Assembly: GCF_051133435.1 (NCBI RefSeq)
Contig: NZ_JBPGNY010000002.1
Coordinates: 124,001 to 188,000, forward strand
Source: JAAYAO01 sp051133435
Lineage (GTDB): Bacteria > Actinomycetota > Actinomycetes > Propionibacteriales > Propionibacteriaceae
Reading direction: 5' to 3'
Length of the DNA stretch: 64,000 nt
Of this stretch, positions 42,664 through 51,772 are shown in pieces (positions within the stretch are counted from its first letter, which is position 1; the number at the start of each line of letters is the position of its first letter). A model generated the notes under the pieces. The model was not told where the DNA came from, made no database searches, and saw only the letters and a list, made by a program, of their open reading frames with translations. A program made the translations under genes and the position numbers.

Positions 42664-43203
42664 CTAGAAGAAGATGGACAGGTTGTGGGCGTTCACCAGG
42701 GACTGATCGAGCGCACCCCAGCGTTCGGTGATCAGCCAGCTGTCGCCGTCGCGAACGATGGTGTCGCGGCGCTGCACCGACAGCAGGCTCGGTACCGGAT
42801 CGTCGCCACGGCTGCGGTAAATCAGTACGTTGCTGCGCACCACGTACTGCTCGGGCTGTTCCCCGGGGAAGACCAGCACATTCGTGACGTAGCGCCGGGT
42901 GCGCGAGGGGGGCTGTTCGGCCCACGCGAACTCCGTTTCGAGGCGTTCGACCCGAATCTCCAAGGAGCGCTTGGTGTCATCGAACACGTGTGCTTTCGGG
43001 GCCAGTTCCCATTCCGCCCCGGCTTCCCGAGTGATCCGCACCGGCATCTGGTAGGTCGCCTCCGGCGCCCAGAACTGCAGCCAGTCGCGGAAGCGACGCT
43101 CCTCCAGGGCCAACGCCTCCAGGTACAGAAAGGTCCGTAAGTCGTTGGTCGTTTGCGGGTCGCTCACCCCGGTGAGCCGGGGGTCGTCGTGCGAGACGGA
43201 CAT
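42664..43203 (-). CDS. Rieske-type ring-hydroxylating dioxygenase beta subunit
   Basis: 179 residues from the second ATG (43203), because AGGAG is five bases before it; the first ATG at 43206 overlaps the alpha stop (TGATG). Beta subunit of the NTF2-like fold: DLRTFLYLEALALEERRFRDWL and YVTNVLVFPG, with the C-terminal LISITERW-like WLITERWGALDQ. It is a structural partner of the alpha subunit, arranged as a3b3 hexamers in related enzymes. Confidence 0.9.
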   Translation of the reverse strand: MSVSHDDPRLTGVSDPQTTNDLRTFLYLEALALEERRFRDWLQFWAPEATYQMPVRITREAGAEWELAPKAHVFDDTKRSLEIRVERLETEFAWAEQPPSRTRRYVTNVLVFPGEQPEQYVVRSNVLIYRSRGDDPVPSLLSVQRRDTIVRDGDSWLITERWGALDQSLVNAHNLSIFF

Positions 43204-43205
43204 CA

Positions 43206-44531
43206 TCACTCCTCTCGCGACAGGTAGTCGGCGTAACAACTCCACAGGTTGCGGAAGTTGGTGTCGTTGACGTAGGGACTGACGACGTGCCCCGGGCCGG
43301 CGAACTCCTCACGGGTCAACGGCTCGCGGTGGCTGCCCATGAAGTAGGGGAAGTCGACCTCGCGGTGTCGCAGCAGGCTCGAAGCGGCGCTTCGGGTGAC
43401 CTTGCTCCAGTTCTCGAAGTCGTCCTGTTCGAAAGTGCCGGCTTGGCCGAAGGCAAGGGTGTAGGCCTGATAGGCCTCGTCCTTGTACTCCTGGCTCGCA
43501 CCCTTGGGCACCAGGCACCACGACAGCATCTCCATCTTGCCCGGGGCGTAGGGGCGGTAGAGCCGCATGGTGACGAACCGCACCCCCACCTCCCCGGGCT
43601 CCATGCTGAACGGCTGCATCAGGAAAGCGAGGTTGGGGAACACCAGCCCGACCGCGGTGCGGACCTTGGAGAAGACTTCCCACTGATCCTCGCTGAGGGT
43701 CTCCTTCATGTCCGCCTTCGTGGCTTCGGGGAAGCCGGCGAAGGCAGGAAAATCCGGAGTGTGCCCCAGGCCGATGCCATGGCCCTTCCCGGGAATGCTG
43801 GCCGCCCAGCCCTGGGAGTGCGTCGCCCCCGACGACCGGAAGTAGCCCAGATGGAATCCGAACTGGTGGGCCACCGGGGTGTGGTAGCCGTCACCGTTGA
43901 AGTTCTCCGCGCAGATCTTCCAATCGGTGTCGGCCAGCCACCGGTCGGGTGGGCCGTACACCTCGGCGCCTTCCTTCCCCGGCCTGAGGTACATGTCCAG
44001 GTAGAAGGTGAAGTCACCCAGGTAGTCGGCGAGGTCTTCGGCCTCATCGTCCAGGGTGCCGAAGATCAGCCCCTGGTACGAGTCGGTGCGTACCGGCAGC
44101 AGCCCCCATTCCTTGCGCTTGAGCTGACCGTCGTAGCCCTCGTTCATGTAGGGCACCCCGATCAGGTCTCCGGTGTTCTTGTAGACCCAACCGTGGTAGG
44201 AGCAGCGGAAGTGGGAGGCATTGCCCATGTCGGACTTGCACATCATGTTGCCGCGGTGGCGGCACATGTTGAGGCTTGCCCGCACCTCCCCGTCCTCGGT
44301 GCGCGCCACGATGATGCTGTTGTTCGCGATGGTGCGGACAACGTAATCACCCTTGGCGGGGATCTCGGACTCATGGGCCAGAAAGTTCCACGCCCGACCG
44401 AACAAGCGTTCCTGTTCGGTCCGAAAGACCTCTTCGTCGTTGAAGAGTCGGGCCGGCATGGCCCCACCCTGCACTTTGTCTTTCAGGCCCATCAGCATTG
44501 TGTTCAAACGTTCGCTGATCGGGGCAGTCAT
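43206..44531 (-). CDS. Rieske-type ring-hydroxylating dioxygenase alpha subunit
   Basis: 441 residues from ATG 44531, one base after the aldolase stop. The Rieske cluster ligands are Cys90, His92, Cys110 and His113 (CRHRG and CSYHGW). The mononuclear iron uses His217 and His222 in GDGYHTPVAH with the bridging Asp214, and an Asp in EQDDFENW (370/371). This is the catalytic subunit that dihydroxylates an arene to a cis-diol, with electrons from the ferredoxin and reductase encoded in the neighbouring unit. It belongs to the NidA/PAH-like branch by style; substrate unknown. Confidence 0.93.
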   Translation of the reverse strand: MTAPISERLNTMLMGLKDKVQGGAMPARLFNDEEVFRTEQERLFGRAWNFLAHESEIPAKGDYVVRTIANNSIIVARTEDGEVRASLNMCRHRGNMMCKSDMGNASHFRCSYHGWVYKNTGDLIGVPYMNEGYDGQLKRKEWGLLPVRTDSYQGLIFGTLDDEAEDLADYLGDFTFYLDMYLRPGKEGAEVYGPPDRWLADTDWKICAENFNGDGYHTPVAHQFGFHLGYFRSSGATHSQGWAASIPGKGHGIGLGHTPDFPAFAGFPEATKADMKETLSEDQWEVFSKVRTAVGLVFPNLAFLMQPFSMEPGEVGVRFVTMRLYRPYAPGKMEMLSWCLVPKGASQEYKDEAYQAYTLAFGQAGTFEQDDFENWSKVTRSAASSLLRHREVDFPYFMGSHREPLTREEFAGPGHVVSPYVNDTNFRNLWSCYADYLSREE

Positions 44532-44532
44532 G

Positions 44533-45561
44533 TCAGGCCCCCTGAGTCCCACCGAGTCGCTGCTCGACCTCGGTGATAATCTGCTTGTACCGCTCGACGT
44601 GCTCCAGGGTGGTGCGCACGTGCTCCTCGGGCACCATGTCGTCGGTGTACGGAACCCGGCTGCTGCCGGTCTGCATGTAGCCGGCCGCGTTGACTCGGAT
44701 CTTCTCCAGGCTCACGTTGTACTTGGCGAACTCCATGAAGTCCTGGCCGACGAGGAAGGGCTCGTGGGCCCAGCGCAGACGCTCGGTGAGCCAGCGCGCG
44801 TCATCGGTACGGCCTTCGCGGAGGGCATCGCGCAGGGCGAGCACCGGGCCGGGGCCCATCGCGGTGGTCGACGACCAGGCCATGCCCACCAGTTCTTCGC
44901 CGTACATCTCCCAGGCCGGGAACCAGTCGGTCTCGATCGGCATCAGCGGGAAGTTCTTGCCGGTCCACGCCATGTCGTTGTGGTAGCGGAAACCGACGGA
45001 GGCGCCGCCGGCGTACTTGACGGCCACCACCTGGGGCAGTTCAACGAGGGTCTTGTAGACCGAGCGCGGAATGATGCCACCGAAGGCTGCGGTGTTGTCG
45101 TAGACGACCATGGCCACCTCCGGGACGGCCTCGGCGATGTCCTTGTAGAACTTGGCCATCGCCGGCGCCACCATGGAACCCCACATCGGCCTACCCAGCA
45201 GGGTGCCGTGAGCCCCCAGGTCGCGCAGGAACTGCATCCGGGAGATCGTGTCGCGGGTGTTCAGGGTGGTGGCGCCGACGAAGACGGGGAAGTCCGGGTT
45301 GATGCCCTGGGCGGTCTTCACCACACACTCGGCGAAGGCCTTCCACTCTTCGAGGGTCAATGCGGCGCATTCGCCCAAGGTGCCGTTGGTCGCGATGGAG
45401 TCGACTCCGTCGTTGATCAACGCCTTGACCATGCGCTCGGATTCGACCAGGTCAACGGTGTTCTGCGCGTCGACCGCTTCTGCGCCGGGCAGGGCAGGGG
45501 TCGGGGGGTAAGCCATCACGCCACGCATCTCGGCACCGGTGATCTTGGGGAGCTTGGACAT
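44533..45561 (-). CDS. DHDPS-family hydratase-aldolase (NahE/PhdJ-like)
   Basis: 342 residues from ATG 45561. Class I aldolase of the dihydrodipicolinate-synthase superfamily. Motifs YPPTPALP, NTVDLVESERMV, TNGTLGECAALT and NTRDTISR are the ones seen in trans-o-hydroxybenzylidenepyruvate hydratase-aldolase and 2-carboxybenzalpyruvate hydratase-aldolase. The Schiff-base Lys is Lys182 (VAVKYAGG) and the Tyr is in VYDN (154). It splits an aryl-ylidene pyruvate to an aryl aldehyde and pyruvate. This indicates that the substrate has an aryl group attached to the ring that is cleaved, or a fused ring. Confidence 0.88.
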   Translation of the reverse strand: MSKLPKITGAEMRGVMAYPPTPALPGAEAVDAQNTVDLVESERMVKALINDGVDSIATNGTLGECAALTLEEWKAFAECVVKTAQGINPDFPVFVGATTLNTRDTISRMQFLRDLGAHGTLLGRPMWGSMVAPAMAKFYKDIAEAVPEVAMVVYDNTAAFGGIIPRSVYKTLVELPQVVAVKYAGGASVGFRYHNDMAWTGKNFPLMPIETDWFPAWEMYGEELVGMAWSSTTAMGPGPVLALRDALREGRTDDARWLTERLRWAHEPFLVGQDFMEFAKYNVSLEKIRVNAAGYMQTGSSRVPYTDDMVPEEHVRTTLEHVERYKQIITEVEQRLGGTQGA

Positions 45562-45592
45562 TTCGTTCTTCTTTCTCTTGTTGTTGTCGGGT

Positions 45593-46432
45593 TCAAAGTC
45601 GAGCGGCGGCAACACCTGTGCCGGTCAACCACTCGGGGACGGGTTCGTAGGCCAGAACGTCGAAGGGAGTACCGGCTGCGCCGGCGGCCACCAGCCAGGT
45701 GCGGATCTCGTGGGCGCCGTTGCCGGCCGCGTCGATCTCGTCGTTGGAGAAATCGACCAACCGGTCGGGATCACCGGCGCTGAGCCGCTCGAGGAAGTCG
45801 CGGTCGAAGCGCTCGTCGATGTACCCGGAATCGGGCGTACCCACCGAATGGGACAGCCCGCCGGTGGCGATCACGGCGACCTTCTCAACCAGTGACTGTG
45901 CGGCAACGGCGCGACGGAGCATCTGCCCGAAGGCGTAGCACCGACGCAGGGTGGGCCAGGGCGGATTCACTCCGTTGACGATGATCGGCACCATCGGGAT
46001 GGTGGCGTCGGGGTCGAGGTACTTCCACGGCGTGCAGAAGTTCTCGTCGAAGGCCAGCCCACCCTCGATCAGTGCCGGGTCGAATTCTGCTTCGAGGGCG
46101 AATTCGAGCACGTGCCGTCCGAGTTCGGCATGCCCCGGGTACTGCTGTTGCGGCACCTTGAGGAACCGAGCCATCTCCTCGGTGACCGGGCCCAGGTATG
46201 ACTCGCCGGTCGCGATCGCGAAGGGCGGGTGATTGCCCAGGTGGAAGTTGGTGAAGTGTTCCACCGACACCGCGATGATGGCGTCCGGCTTCATCTCGTG
46301 GAGTCGCCGCGCCACTTCGGCGTACCCGGCCATGACGGCCTCGTACTGCCCCTCACCGGCCCGTTCGGGCCATCCGGCGATGCCGGGTGAGTGCGATGTG
46401 GCGAACACCTGGACGATGGCGCCCTGGCTCAT
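45593..46432 (-). CDS. LigB-type extradiol dioxygenase catalytic subunit
   Basis: 279 residues; ATG overlaps the LigA-like stop. Type II (LigB) extradiol fold: ATSHSPGI with the iron His near residue 14, SVEHFTNF, FDENFCTPW and GGLSHSVGTPDSGYID. It opens a catechol ring next to the hydroxyls with O2 and Fe(II). Being the catalytic subunit, it needs the small LigA-like subunit upstream, as in protocatechuate 4,5-dioxygenase. Placed just after the LigA-like gene and before the hydratase-aldolase. Confidence 0.87.
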   Translation of the reverse strand: MSQGAIVQVFATSHSPGIAGWPERAGEGQYEAVMAGYAEVARRLHEMKPDAIIAVSVEHFTNFHLGNHPPFAIATGESYLGPVTEEMARFLKVPQQQYPGHAELGRHVLEFALEAEFDPALIEGGLAFDENFCTPWKYLDPDATIPMVPIIVNGVNPPWPTLRRCYAFGQMLRRAVAAQSLVEKVAVIATGGLSHSVGTPDSGYIDERFDRDFLERLSAGDPDRLVDFSNDEIDAAGNGAHEIRTWLVAAGAAGTPFDVLAYEPVPEWLTGTGVAAARL

Positions 46433-46689
46433 GTTCCGGCCACCTCCTCGTTGCGCAGTTGCGCGTAGTACTGGGCTCGGTCGACTTCCAACTGGATGGC
46501 GCAGAAGTACAGCAAGTAAGGGTTGGCGCCACGTTCGTAGAGAGCGCGGAAGTCGAGGTTCATCAAGGACGTGCGATCCGGTTCCTCGATGCCGTATGCG
46601 TCGACCACCTCACCCGGGTCTTGTTTGAAGCGGGCATTGACCGAGGGGACATTCCTGATGTCCCACAGCAGCTTGTGCAGTTCGAACAC
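46429..46689 (-). CDS. LigA-like extradiol dioxygenase small subunit
   Basis: 86 residues from the GTG at 46689, chosen because AAGGAGGTG precedes it by eight bases; a TTG start at 46749 would have no site and would pass through a palindrome. Helical: FELHKLLWDIRNVPSV, FKQDPGEVVDAYGI, MNLDFRALYERGANPYLLYFC, matching the LigA family (protocatechuate 4,5-dioxygenase alpha subunit), which closes the active site of LigB. First gene of the nine-gene minus-strand operon. Confidence 0.82.
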   Translation of the reverse strand: MFELHKLLWDIRNVPSVNARFKQDPGEVVDAYGIEEPDRTSLMNLDFRALYERGANPYLLYFCAIQLEVDRAQYYAQLRNEEVAGT

Positions 46690-46737
46690 GTGGTCCACCT
46701 CCTTGTTGACCGGGGCCCCCGGCGGCCTGGCCGGGGC

Positions 46738-46752
46738 GGGTTGTTGCAACCC
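46738..46752. promoter_or_regulatory. Palindrome GGGTTG-TTG-CAACCC upstream of the ring-cleavage operon
   Basis: Perfect 6-base arms with a TTG spacer, 49 bases upstream of the LigA-like start in the 196-base divergent gap to the aldehyde dehydrogenase. The spacer equals that of the palindrome at 31176-31188. Likely operator; the rest of the gap holds an AAGCGCTT octamer and no other recognised element. Confidence 0.4.
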
Positions 46753-46885
46753 TAGAAAGCGCTTCCGCGCCGGCGCGTCACCCGTTCGGGGCCTTTCGGC
46801 TGCTCGGCCTTGGCTTGACCCCGAATCCGGAGGAAATACTGATCGAACCCGTTAGTCATGCCCTGTCACCCGCCTGGGAGGTCAC

Positions 46886-48340
46886 GTGTCCGATCCATTG
46901 CACGAACTGCGTTCAGCTCTTCCGTCCGGCTTGTTCATCGAGGGGGAATGGCAACGCACACAAGCAGAGTTCCCCGTGGTCAACCCGGCCACGGGTGAGG
47001 TGATCGCTCAGGTGGCCGACGGTGGGGTGAGTGACGGCATCACCGCTCTGGACGCAGCCTGCGACACCGCCGAGGCGTGGGCCGAGACCACCCCCCGGGA
47101 GCGTTCGGAGATCTTGGCCCGCACCTTCGCCCTGGTTCACGAGCGGGCGGACCTGTTCGCCGGCTGCATGACCATGGAGATGGGCAAACCACTGGCCGAG
47201 GCCCACGGCGAGGTGCGTTACGGCGCTGAGTTCTTGCGCTGGTTCGCCGAGGAGGCCGTGCGGGTACGGGGCGAGTACTCGATCGCGCCGGCTTCGGGGC
47301 AACGCATCATGACGATGCGGGTGCCGGTCGGCCCGGTGTATGCGATCACCCCGTGGAACTTTCCGTTGGCGATGGCCACCCGCAAGATCGCCCCGGCCCT
47401 GGCAGCCGGCTGCACCGTGGTGATCAAGCCGGCTTCCGAGACCCCGTTGACCACCTTGCTGCTGATGCGTGCTCTGGAGGATGCGGGCCTGCCCGCAGGG
47501 GTGGTGAACTGCATCACCACCACCAACTCCTCCGGGGTTTCGGACGCGATCCTCGCCGATTCGCGGCTACGGAAACTGACCTTCACCGGGTCGACCCCGG
47601 TCGGGAAAGCACTACTGCGCAGTGCCGCCGATGGGGTGCTGCGGACGTCGATGGAGTTGGGGGGCAATGCGCCCTTCCTGGTGCTGCCGAGCGCGGATCT
47701 CGACCGGGCGGTGACCGGGGCCATCGACGCCAAGATGCGCAATATGGGGGAAGCCTGCACGGCTGCGAACCGGTTCTACGTGCACGCCTCCTTGGCCGAC
47801 GAGTTCGCCGCTCGCCTTGCCGAGCGGATGGCGGCCCTCACCGTCGGCAACGGTTTGGCCGACGGCACCTCGGTCGGGCCGATGGTGACCGAAAAGCAGC
47901 GCAGTTCGGTGCTCGACCTGGTCGATGATGCCGTCGATCGGGGTGGTCAACTGATGACCGGCGGGCAGGCCGTGCCCGGAGACGGGTTCTTCGTCGAGCC
48001 GACCGTGGTGCACCGGGTTCCGGTGGATGCGCGTTGTCAGCAGGAGGAGATCTTCGGCCCCTTCGCACCCATCACCACCTTCGATGATCTCGACGATGCC
48101 ATCGGCTGGGCCAATGCCACCGAGTTCGGGCTGGCTGCCTATGTTTTCGCCGCCGAGGCCGGCGAAGCTCTCTACGTCATCGAGCGACTCCAGTCGGGCA
48201 TGGTGGCATGGAACACCGGCATCCTGTCCGACGCCGCGGCACCCTTCGGTGGGGTCAAGCAATCCGGGCTCGGCCGGGAGGGTGGGGCCGAGGGCATCTC
48301 GGAATTCCTGGAGACGAAGTACGTCGCGATTCGTCCGTGA
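46886..48340 (+). CDS. NAD(P)-dependent aldehyde dehydrogenase (succinate-semialdehyde-like)
   Basis: 484 residues from GTG 46886 with GGGAGG upstream. Cofactor loop ITPWNFPLAM, general base Glu257 (MELGGNAP) and nucleophile Cys291 (GEACTAANRF). Closest by style to GabD. Divergent from the ring-cleavage operon, so it is a natural partner for oxidising the aldehyde set free by the hydratase-aldolase or the HpcH-type aldolase. Confidence 0.88.
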   Translation: MSDPLHELRSALPSGLFIEGEWQRTQAEFPVVNPATGEVIAQVADGGVSDGITALDAACDTAEAWAETTPRERSEILARTFALVHERADLFAGCMTMEMGKPLAEAHGEVRYGAEFLRWFAEEAVRVRGEYSIAPASGQRIMTMRVPVGPVYAITPWNFPLAMATRKIAPALAAGCTVVIKPASETPLTTLLLMRALEDAGLPAGVVNCITTTNSSGVSDAILADSRLRKLTFTGSTPVGKALLRSAADGVLRTSMELGGNAPFLVLPSADLDRAVTGAIDAKMRNMGEACTAANRFYVHASLADEFAARLAERMAALTVGNGLADGTSVGPMVTEKQRSSVLDLVDDAVDRGGQLMTGGQAVPGDGFFVEPTVVHRVPVDARCQQEEIFGPFAPITTFDDLDDAIGWANATEFGLAAYVFAAEAGEALYVIERLQSGMVAWNTGILSDAAAPFGGVKQSGLGREGGAEGISEFLETKYVAIRP

Positions 48341-48447
48341 TGCGTTCCCGTTCGCGGAAAGCGCGTCCGGCACCGCAGCCCCGCTGGTTAGCGTGATTCG
48401 CAGAGGTGCGGTCACCGGCGACCGACCCCGAGGGCGAAGGCGCGAGC

Positions 48448-49185
48448 ATGGAATACGGCATGTGGTGGGCGACGGCGGATACCAGCCTGGGACGGGTTGC
48501 CCTGCAATCCGGCCTGGACATGTTGGCCATCGACCTGCAGCACTCCTTGGTGACCGAAACAACCGTGCTGGAACTGTCCCAGACGACCCAGTTGCCCGGC
48601 TCGGCGAAACTGTGGGTTCGGGTGGCCTCCTCGGCCAATGCCCGGATCGGCAAGGCTCTGGACGCCGGGGCCGATGCGGTGATCGTCCCCTTCGTCGACA
48701 CCGCCGATGAGGCCTCCCGGGCGGTGCGGGCCTGCCTGCACCAGCCGAAGGGCACCCGCAGTTTCGGCCCGGCCTCGGTGAAGACCGACGCGATCAACGA
48801 CGGCCACTGCGTGATCATGGTGGAGAGCCGCGAATCGTACGAGAACCTCGCCGAGATCGTCGCGACCCCCGACCTGTACGGGGTGCTGGTCGGCCCGGCC
48901 GATCTCTCCCTGGACCTGGGCATGAAGGTGACCACGTCGCTCGGCCTGGTGCACCAACCGGAGGTTGCCGAGGTGCTGCGCGGCATCGTCGAGATCTGCC
49001 GGGAGGCCGGCGTGCTCTGTGGTGTTGCGCTGGGTAGCTGGGACGAGGTGCCGACCGCCCGCGAACTGGGCTTCAGCTATGTGATCGCCGGCTTCGAAAC
49101 GGTGCTGCTGCATCAGGCGATCTCCGAGCGGGTCGCCGCCCTCGAAGCCGACAGCGACAAGGCAGGCTCCGCGCCCGCCTACTGA
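48448..49185 (+). CDS. HpcH/HpaI family class II aldolase
   Basis: 245 residues from ATG 48448. Metal-dependent class II pyruvate aldolase: QHSLVTE (with the active-site His), VRVASSANARIGKALDAGADAVIVP, Glu in MVESRES and the metal Asp in GPADLSLDL. Such enzymes cleave 4-hydroxy-2-oxo acids to pyruvate and an aldehyde in meta-cleavage routes. Lies 107 bases after the aldehyde dehydrogenase on the same strand. Confidence 0.85.
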   Translation: MEYGMWWATADTSLGRVALQSGLDMLAIDLQHSLVTETTVLELSQTTQLPGSAKLWVRVASSANARIGKALDAGADAVIVPFVDTADEASRAVRACLHQPKGTRSFGPASVKTDAINDGHCVIMVESRESYENLAEIVATPDLYGVLVGPADLSLDLGMKVTTSLGLVHQPEVAEVLRGIVEICREAGVLCGVALGSWDEVPTARELGFSYVIAGFETVLLHQAISERVAALEADSDKAGSAPAY

Positions 49186-49220
49186 GTACGCTCACGACAT
49201 CCGAGCGCAACGGAGGTGTC

Positions 49221-50036
49221 ATGACAGTCCCGCACCTCACGAGCCGGGCTTGGTCGTTGCTGATCGGGATGTTGGTTCTGCTCAGTGCCGGCTGTGCGCC
49301 GACCGATGCGGGTGAGCCCCTCACCGATCGCACGTTCGAGACCTTCACGGCCCACGGGGAGAGCTCCCAGTATCACCTCTTCGCCGAGGGCTTGTCGGAC
49401 GATACCCCGCTCGGCCTGGTGCTGTACTTCCACGGCGACGGGGCCGAGGAGTTCGACCATCCCGATGACCCCGACTGCCTCGGCGGCCCCGATGGGGTGG
49501 TGTCGGTCGCCCGCGAGCGCGGTTTCGTCACGGTCGCGGTTCGCACCCCCGATACCGACACCCTCACCTGGTGGGAGTCGGGTGCCACCAACAGTGAGTA
49601 CGTCGCCGCCCTGGTCGAGCGAATCACCAACCAGTACCGCATCGACCCACACCGGGTGTGGCTGGTCGGCTACTCCGGCGGGGCGCAGTTCATCACCCAG
49701 CACTACCTGCCGACACGATCCGACACGATCTCCGGTGGCGGTGCGGTGCTCTTCGGGGGCGGTGGCCGACCCGACAACGTCGACGAAGACCCCTACGCCG
49801 ACGCGTTGAAACAACACTTCGACATGTTCTGGTACACCGGTGCCGACGACGACGGCACCGACAGCACCGACGGGTACGACGCGCTCGGTGACCCGGTTCA
49901 CGGCGCGAGGGCGGGCTTGGCCCACTACGCGGGCTTGGGCTTTCGCACCGGACATGAGTGGCCGGCCGACACCGGGCACGACCTGAGCGGCCGGTTCGGC
50001 CCGGTGTTGGCGAGTCGCTTGGACGCCGCGGGCTGA
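49221..50036 (+). CDS. Lipoprotein alpha/beta hydrolase (esterase-like)
   Basis: 271 residues with GGAGG site. Signal peptide ends in LLSAGC (lipobox). The core has VLYFHGDGAEEFD, the nucleophile elbow GYSGGAQF and a late His in GHDLSGRFG. It resembles secreted depolymerase/esterase-like hydrolases anchored outside the membrane. Not clearly linked to the aromatic island upstream. Ends two bases before the convergent HerA-like gene. Confidence 0.78.
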   Translation: MTVPHLTSRAWSLLIGMLVLLSAGCAPTDAGEPLTDRTFETFTAHGESSQYHLFAEGLSDDTPLGLVLYFHGDGAEEFDHPDDPDCLGGPDGVVSVARERGFVTVAVRTPDTDTLTWWESGATNSEYVAALVERITNQYRIDPHRVWLVGYSGGAQFITQHYLPTRSDTISGGGAVLFGGGGRPDNVDEDPYADALKQHFDMFWYTGADDDGTDSTDGYDALGDPVHGARAGLAHYAGLGFRTGHEWPADTGHDLSGRFGPVLASRLDAAG

Positions 50037-50038
50037 GT

Positions 50039-51628
50039 TCAGCGTCGGCGGCGGGCCGTCCCGAAAATTGATCGGACGATCTCACGTCCGGCCGAGCGGG
50101 CGAACTGTTTGAAGGCCGATGATTCGGTGACCTGCTCGATCGTGCTCTTCTGCGCCTTCGCTCGTCCCGTGGTTCGCGGCTTCGCTGGTGCCGCACTCTT
50201 GCGCGCGGGTGATTGCTGTGCGGCGTGGGCTTCTTCCTCCGCGGCCCGGGCACCCTCTTCGACCTTGCGGGCGAGAATCTCATGCGCCGACTCCCGGTCG
50301 ATCGCCTGCCCGTACTTGGTGCTCATCGCCGATGCGGCGATCCCGGGGCCGAGTACGCCGGGGTCGACGCTGGACATCGATGCCTGCGGAGCCCGCACCC
50401 GCGTCCAGGCCACCGGGGTCGGTGCGCCGTCCGGATCCATCACGGTGACCACGGCCTCGCCGGTGCCGAGTTTCTGCAATACCTCGGCCAGATCGCCATA
50501 GGTCGAGGTGGGGAAGGTCTGCACGGTTTCCTTGAGCGCCTTGGCGTCCCGCGGGGTGTGCGCCCGCAACTGGTGCTGCACCCGCGAGCCGAGTTGGGCC
50601 AGCACATCGTCGGGTAGGTCGGACGGGGTCTGGGTGACGAAGAAAACCCCCACCCCCTTCGACCGAATCAACCGGACGGTCTGCACGATCGCCTCGAGGA
50701 AGGCTTTCGACGCCCCCTTGAACAGCAGGTGCGCCTCGTCGAAGAAGAACACCAGCTTCGGCTTGTCGGTGTCTCCGACCTCGGGCAGGTCGGCGAACAG
50801 GTCGGCCAGCAGCCACATCATGAAGGTGGAGAACAGTGCCGGACGGGAGGCCAGGTCGGGCAATTCCAGCAGCGAGATCACGCCCAAACCGTCGCCGGTG
50901 ACCCGCATCAGGTCGGCGGTGTCGAACTCCGGTTCGCCGAAGAACTCGTCCCCACCCTGATCGGCCAGGGTGATCAGTTTGCGCAGAATCACCCCGACCG
51001 TCGCCGAGGACACCCCACCGATCTCCTTGAGTTCGGCCTTGCCCTCGGCACTGGTCAGGTGCTGCAACACCGAGCGCAGGTCGGCCAGGTCCAGCAGCGG
51101 CAGGCCGTGCCCGTCGGCGTAGTGGAAGACCAGGCCGAGGGAGGATTCCTGCACCTCGTTGAGGTCGAGCACCTTGCTCAGCAGCAGCGGACCGAAGGCG
51201 GTGACGGTGGCTCGCAGCGGCACCCCCATGCCCTGACCGCCGAGTGCCCAGAACTCCACCGGAAACCCGCGCGGGGTCCACTCCTGCCCGATCGCCCCGG
51301 TGCGTTCCAACAGTTTCTCGCCGCCTTCGCCGGGCATCGCCAGACCGGCCAGGTCGCCCTTGATGTCGGCGGCGAACACCGGCACCCCTTGGGCCGAGAT
51401 CTGTTCGGCCAAGACCTGCAGGGTGCGGGTTTTCCCGGTGCCGGTGGCCCCGGCCACCAAGCCGTGCCGGTTCAACATGGCCAACGGAATCCGCACCCCC
51501 GCCTCCGGGATCGGGGTGGTGCCGTCGGTGAGCACGCCGATGTCGATGGCCGGCTCGTCGAAGGTGTAGCCGGAGGTGATGGTCTCGACGGTGGCCGGAT
51601 CGATCGCGGGCTGGGCGGGGTCAGTCAT
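50039..51628 (-). CDS. HerA-like ATPase (DUF853)
   Basis: 529 residues. P-loop ATPase of the HerA/FtsK superfamily: Walker A GATGTGKT (60-67), Walker B KLVFFFDEAHLLF, arginine-finger region and FFVTQTPSDLPD. The C-terminal 90 residues are Ala/Arg/Lys-rich. Family members of this DUF853 type are common in bacteria and no nuclease partner (NurA) is adjacent, so a DNA-translocase function is only inferred. Confidence 0.83.
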   Translation of the reverse strand: MTDPAQPAIDPATVETITSGYTFDEPAIDIGVLTDGTTPIPEAGVRIPLAMLNRHGLVAGATGTGKTRTLQVLAEQISAQGVPVFAADIKGDLAGLAMPGEGGEKLLERTGAIGQEWTPRGFPVEFWALGGQGMGVPLRATVTAFGPLLLSKVLDLNEVQESSLGLVFHYADGHGLPLLDLADLRSVLQHLTSAEGKAELKEIGGVSSATVGVILRKLITLADQGGDEFFGEPEFDTADLMRVTGDGLGVISLLELPDLASRPALFSTFMMWLLADLFADLPEVGDTDKPKLVFFFDEAHLLFKGASKAFLEAIVQTVRLIRSKGVGVFFVTQTPSDLPDDVLAQLGSRVQHQLRAHTPRDAKALKETVQTFPTSTYGDLAEVLQKLGTGEAVVTVMDPDGAPTPVAWTRVRAPQASMSSVDPGVLGPGIAASAMSTKYGQAIDRESAHEILARKVEEGARAAEEEAHAAQQSPARKSAAPAKPRTTGRAKAQKSTIEQVTESSAFKQFARSAGREIVRSIFGTARRRR

Positions 51629-51772
51629 GATCCGATTCTCACGTATCGGATTCCGGGTCGCTCAGCCACTCCCCCGATACCCCGCGCGAGAAACGGGCCT
51701 CGGTCCGGAAGGTTGGCAAATCGTGACAGTCCGGTGGCCATATCGTGGTTTTCGTTGACTACAGTGCTAGAC

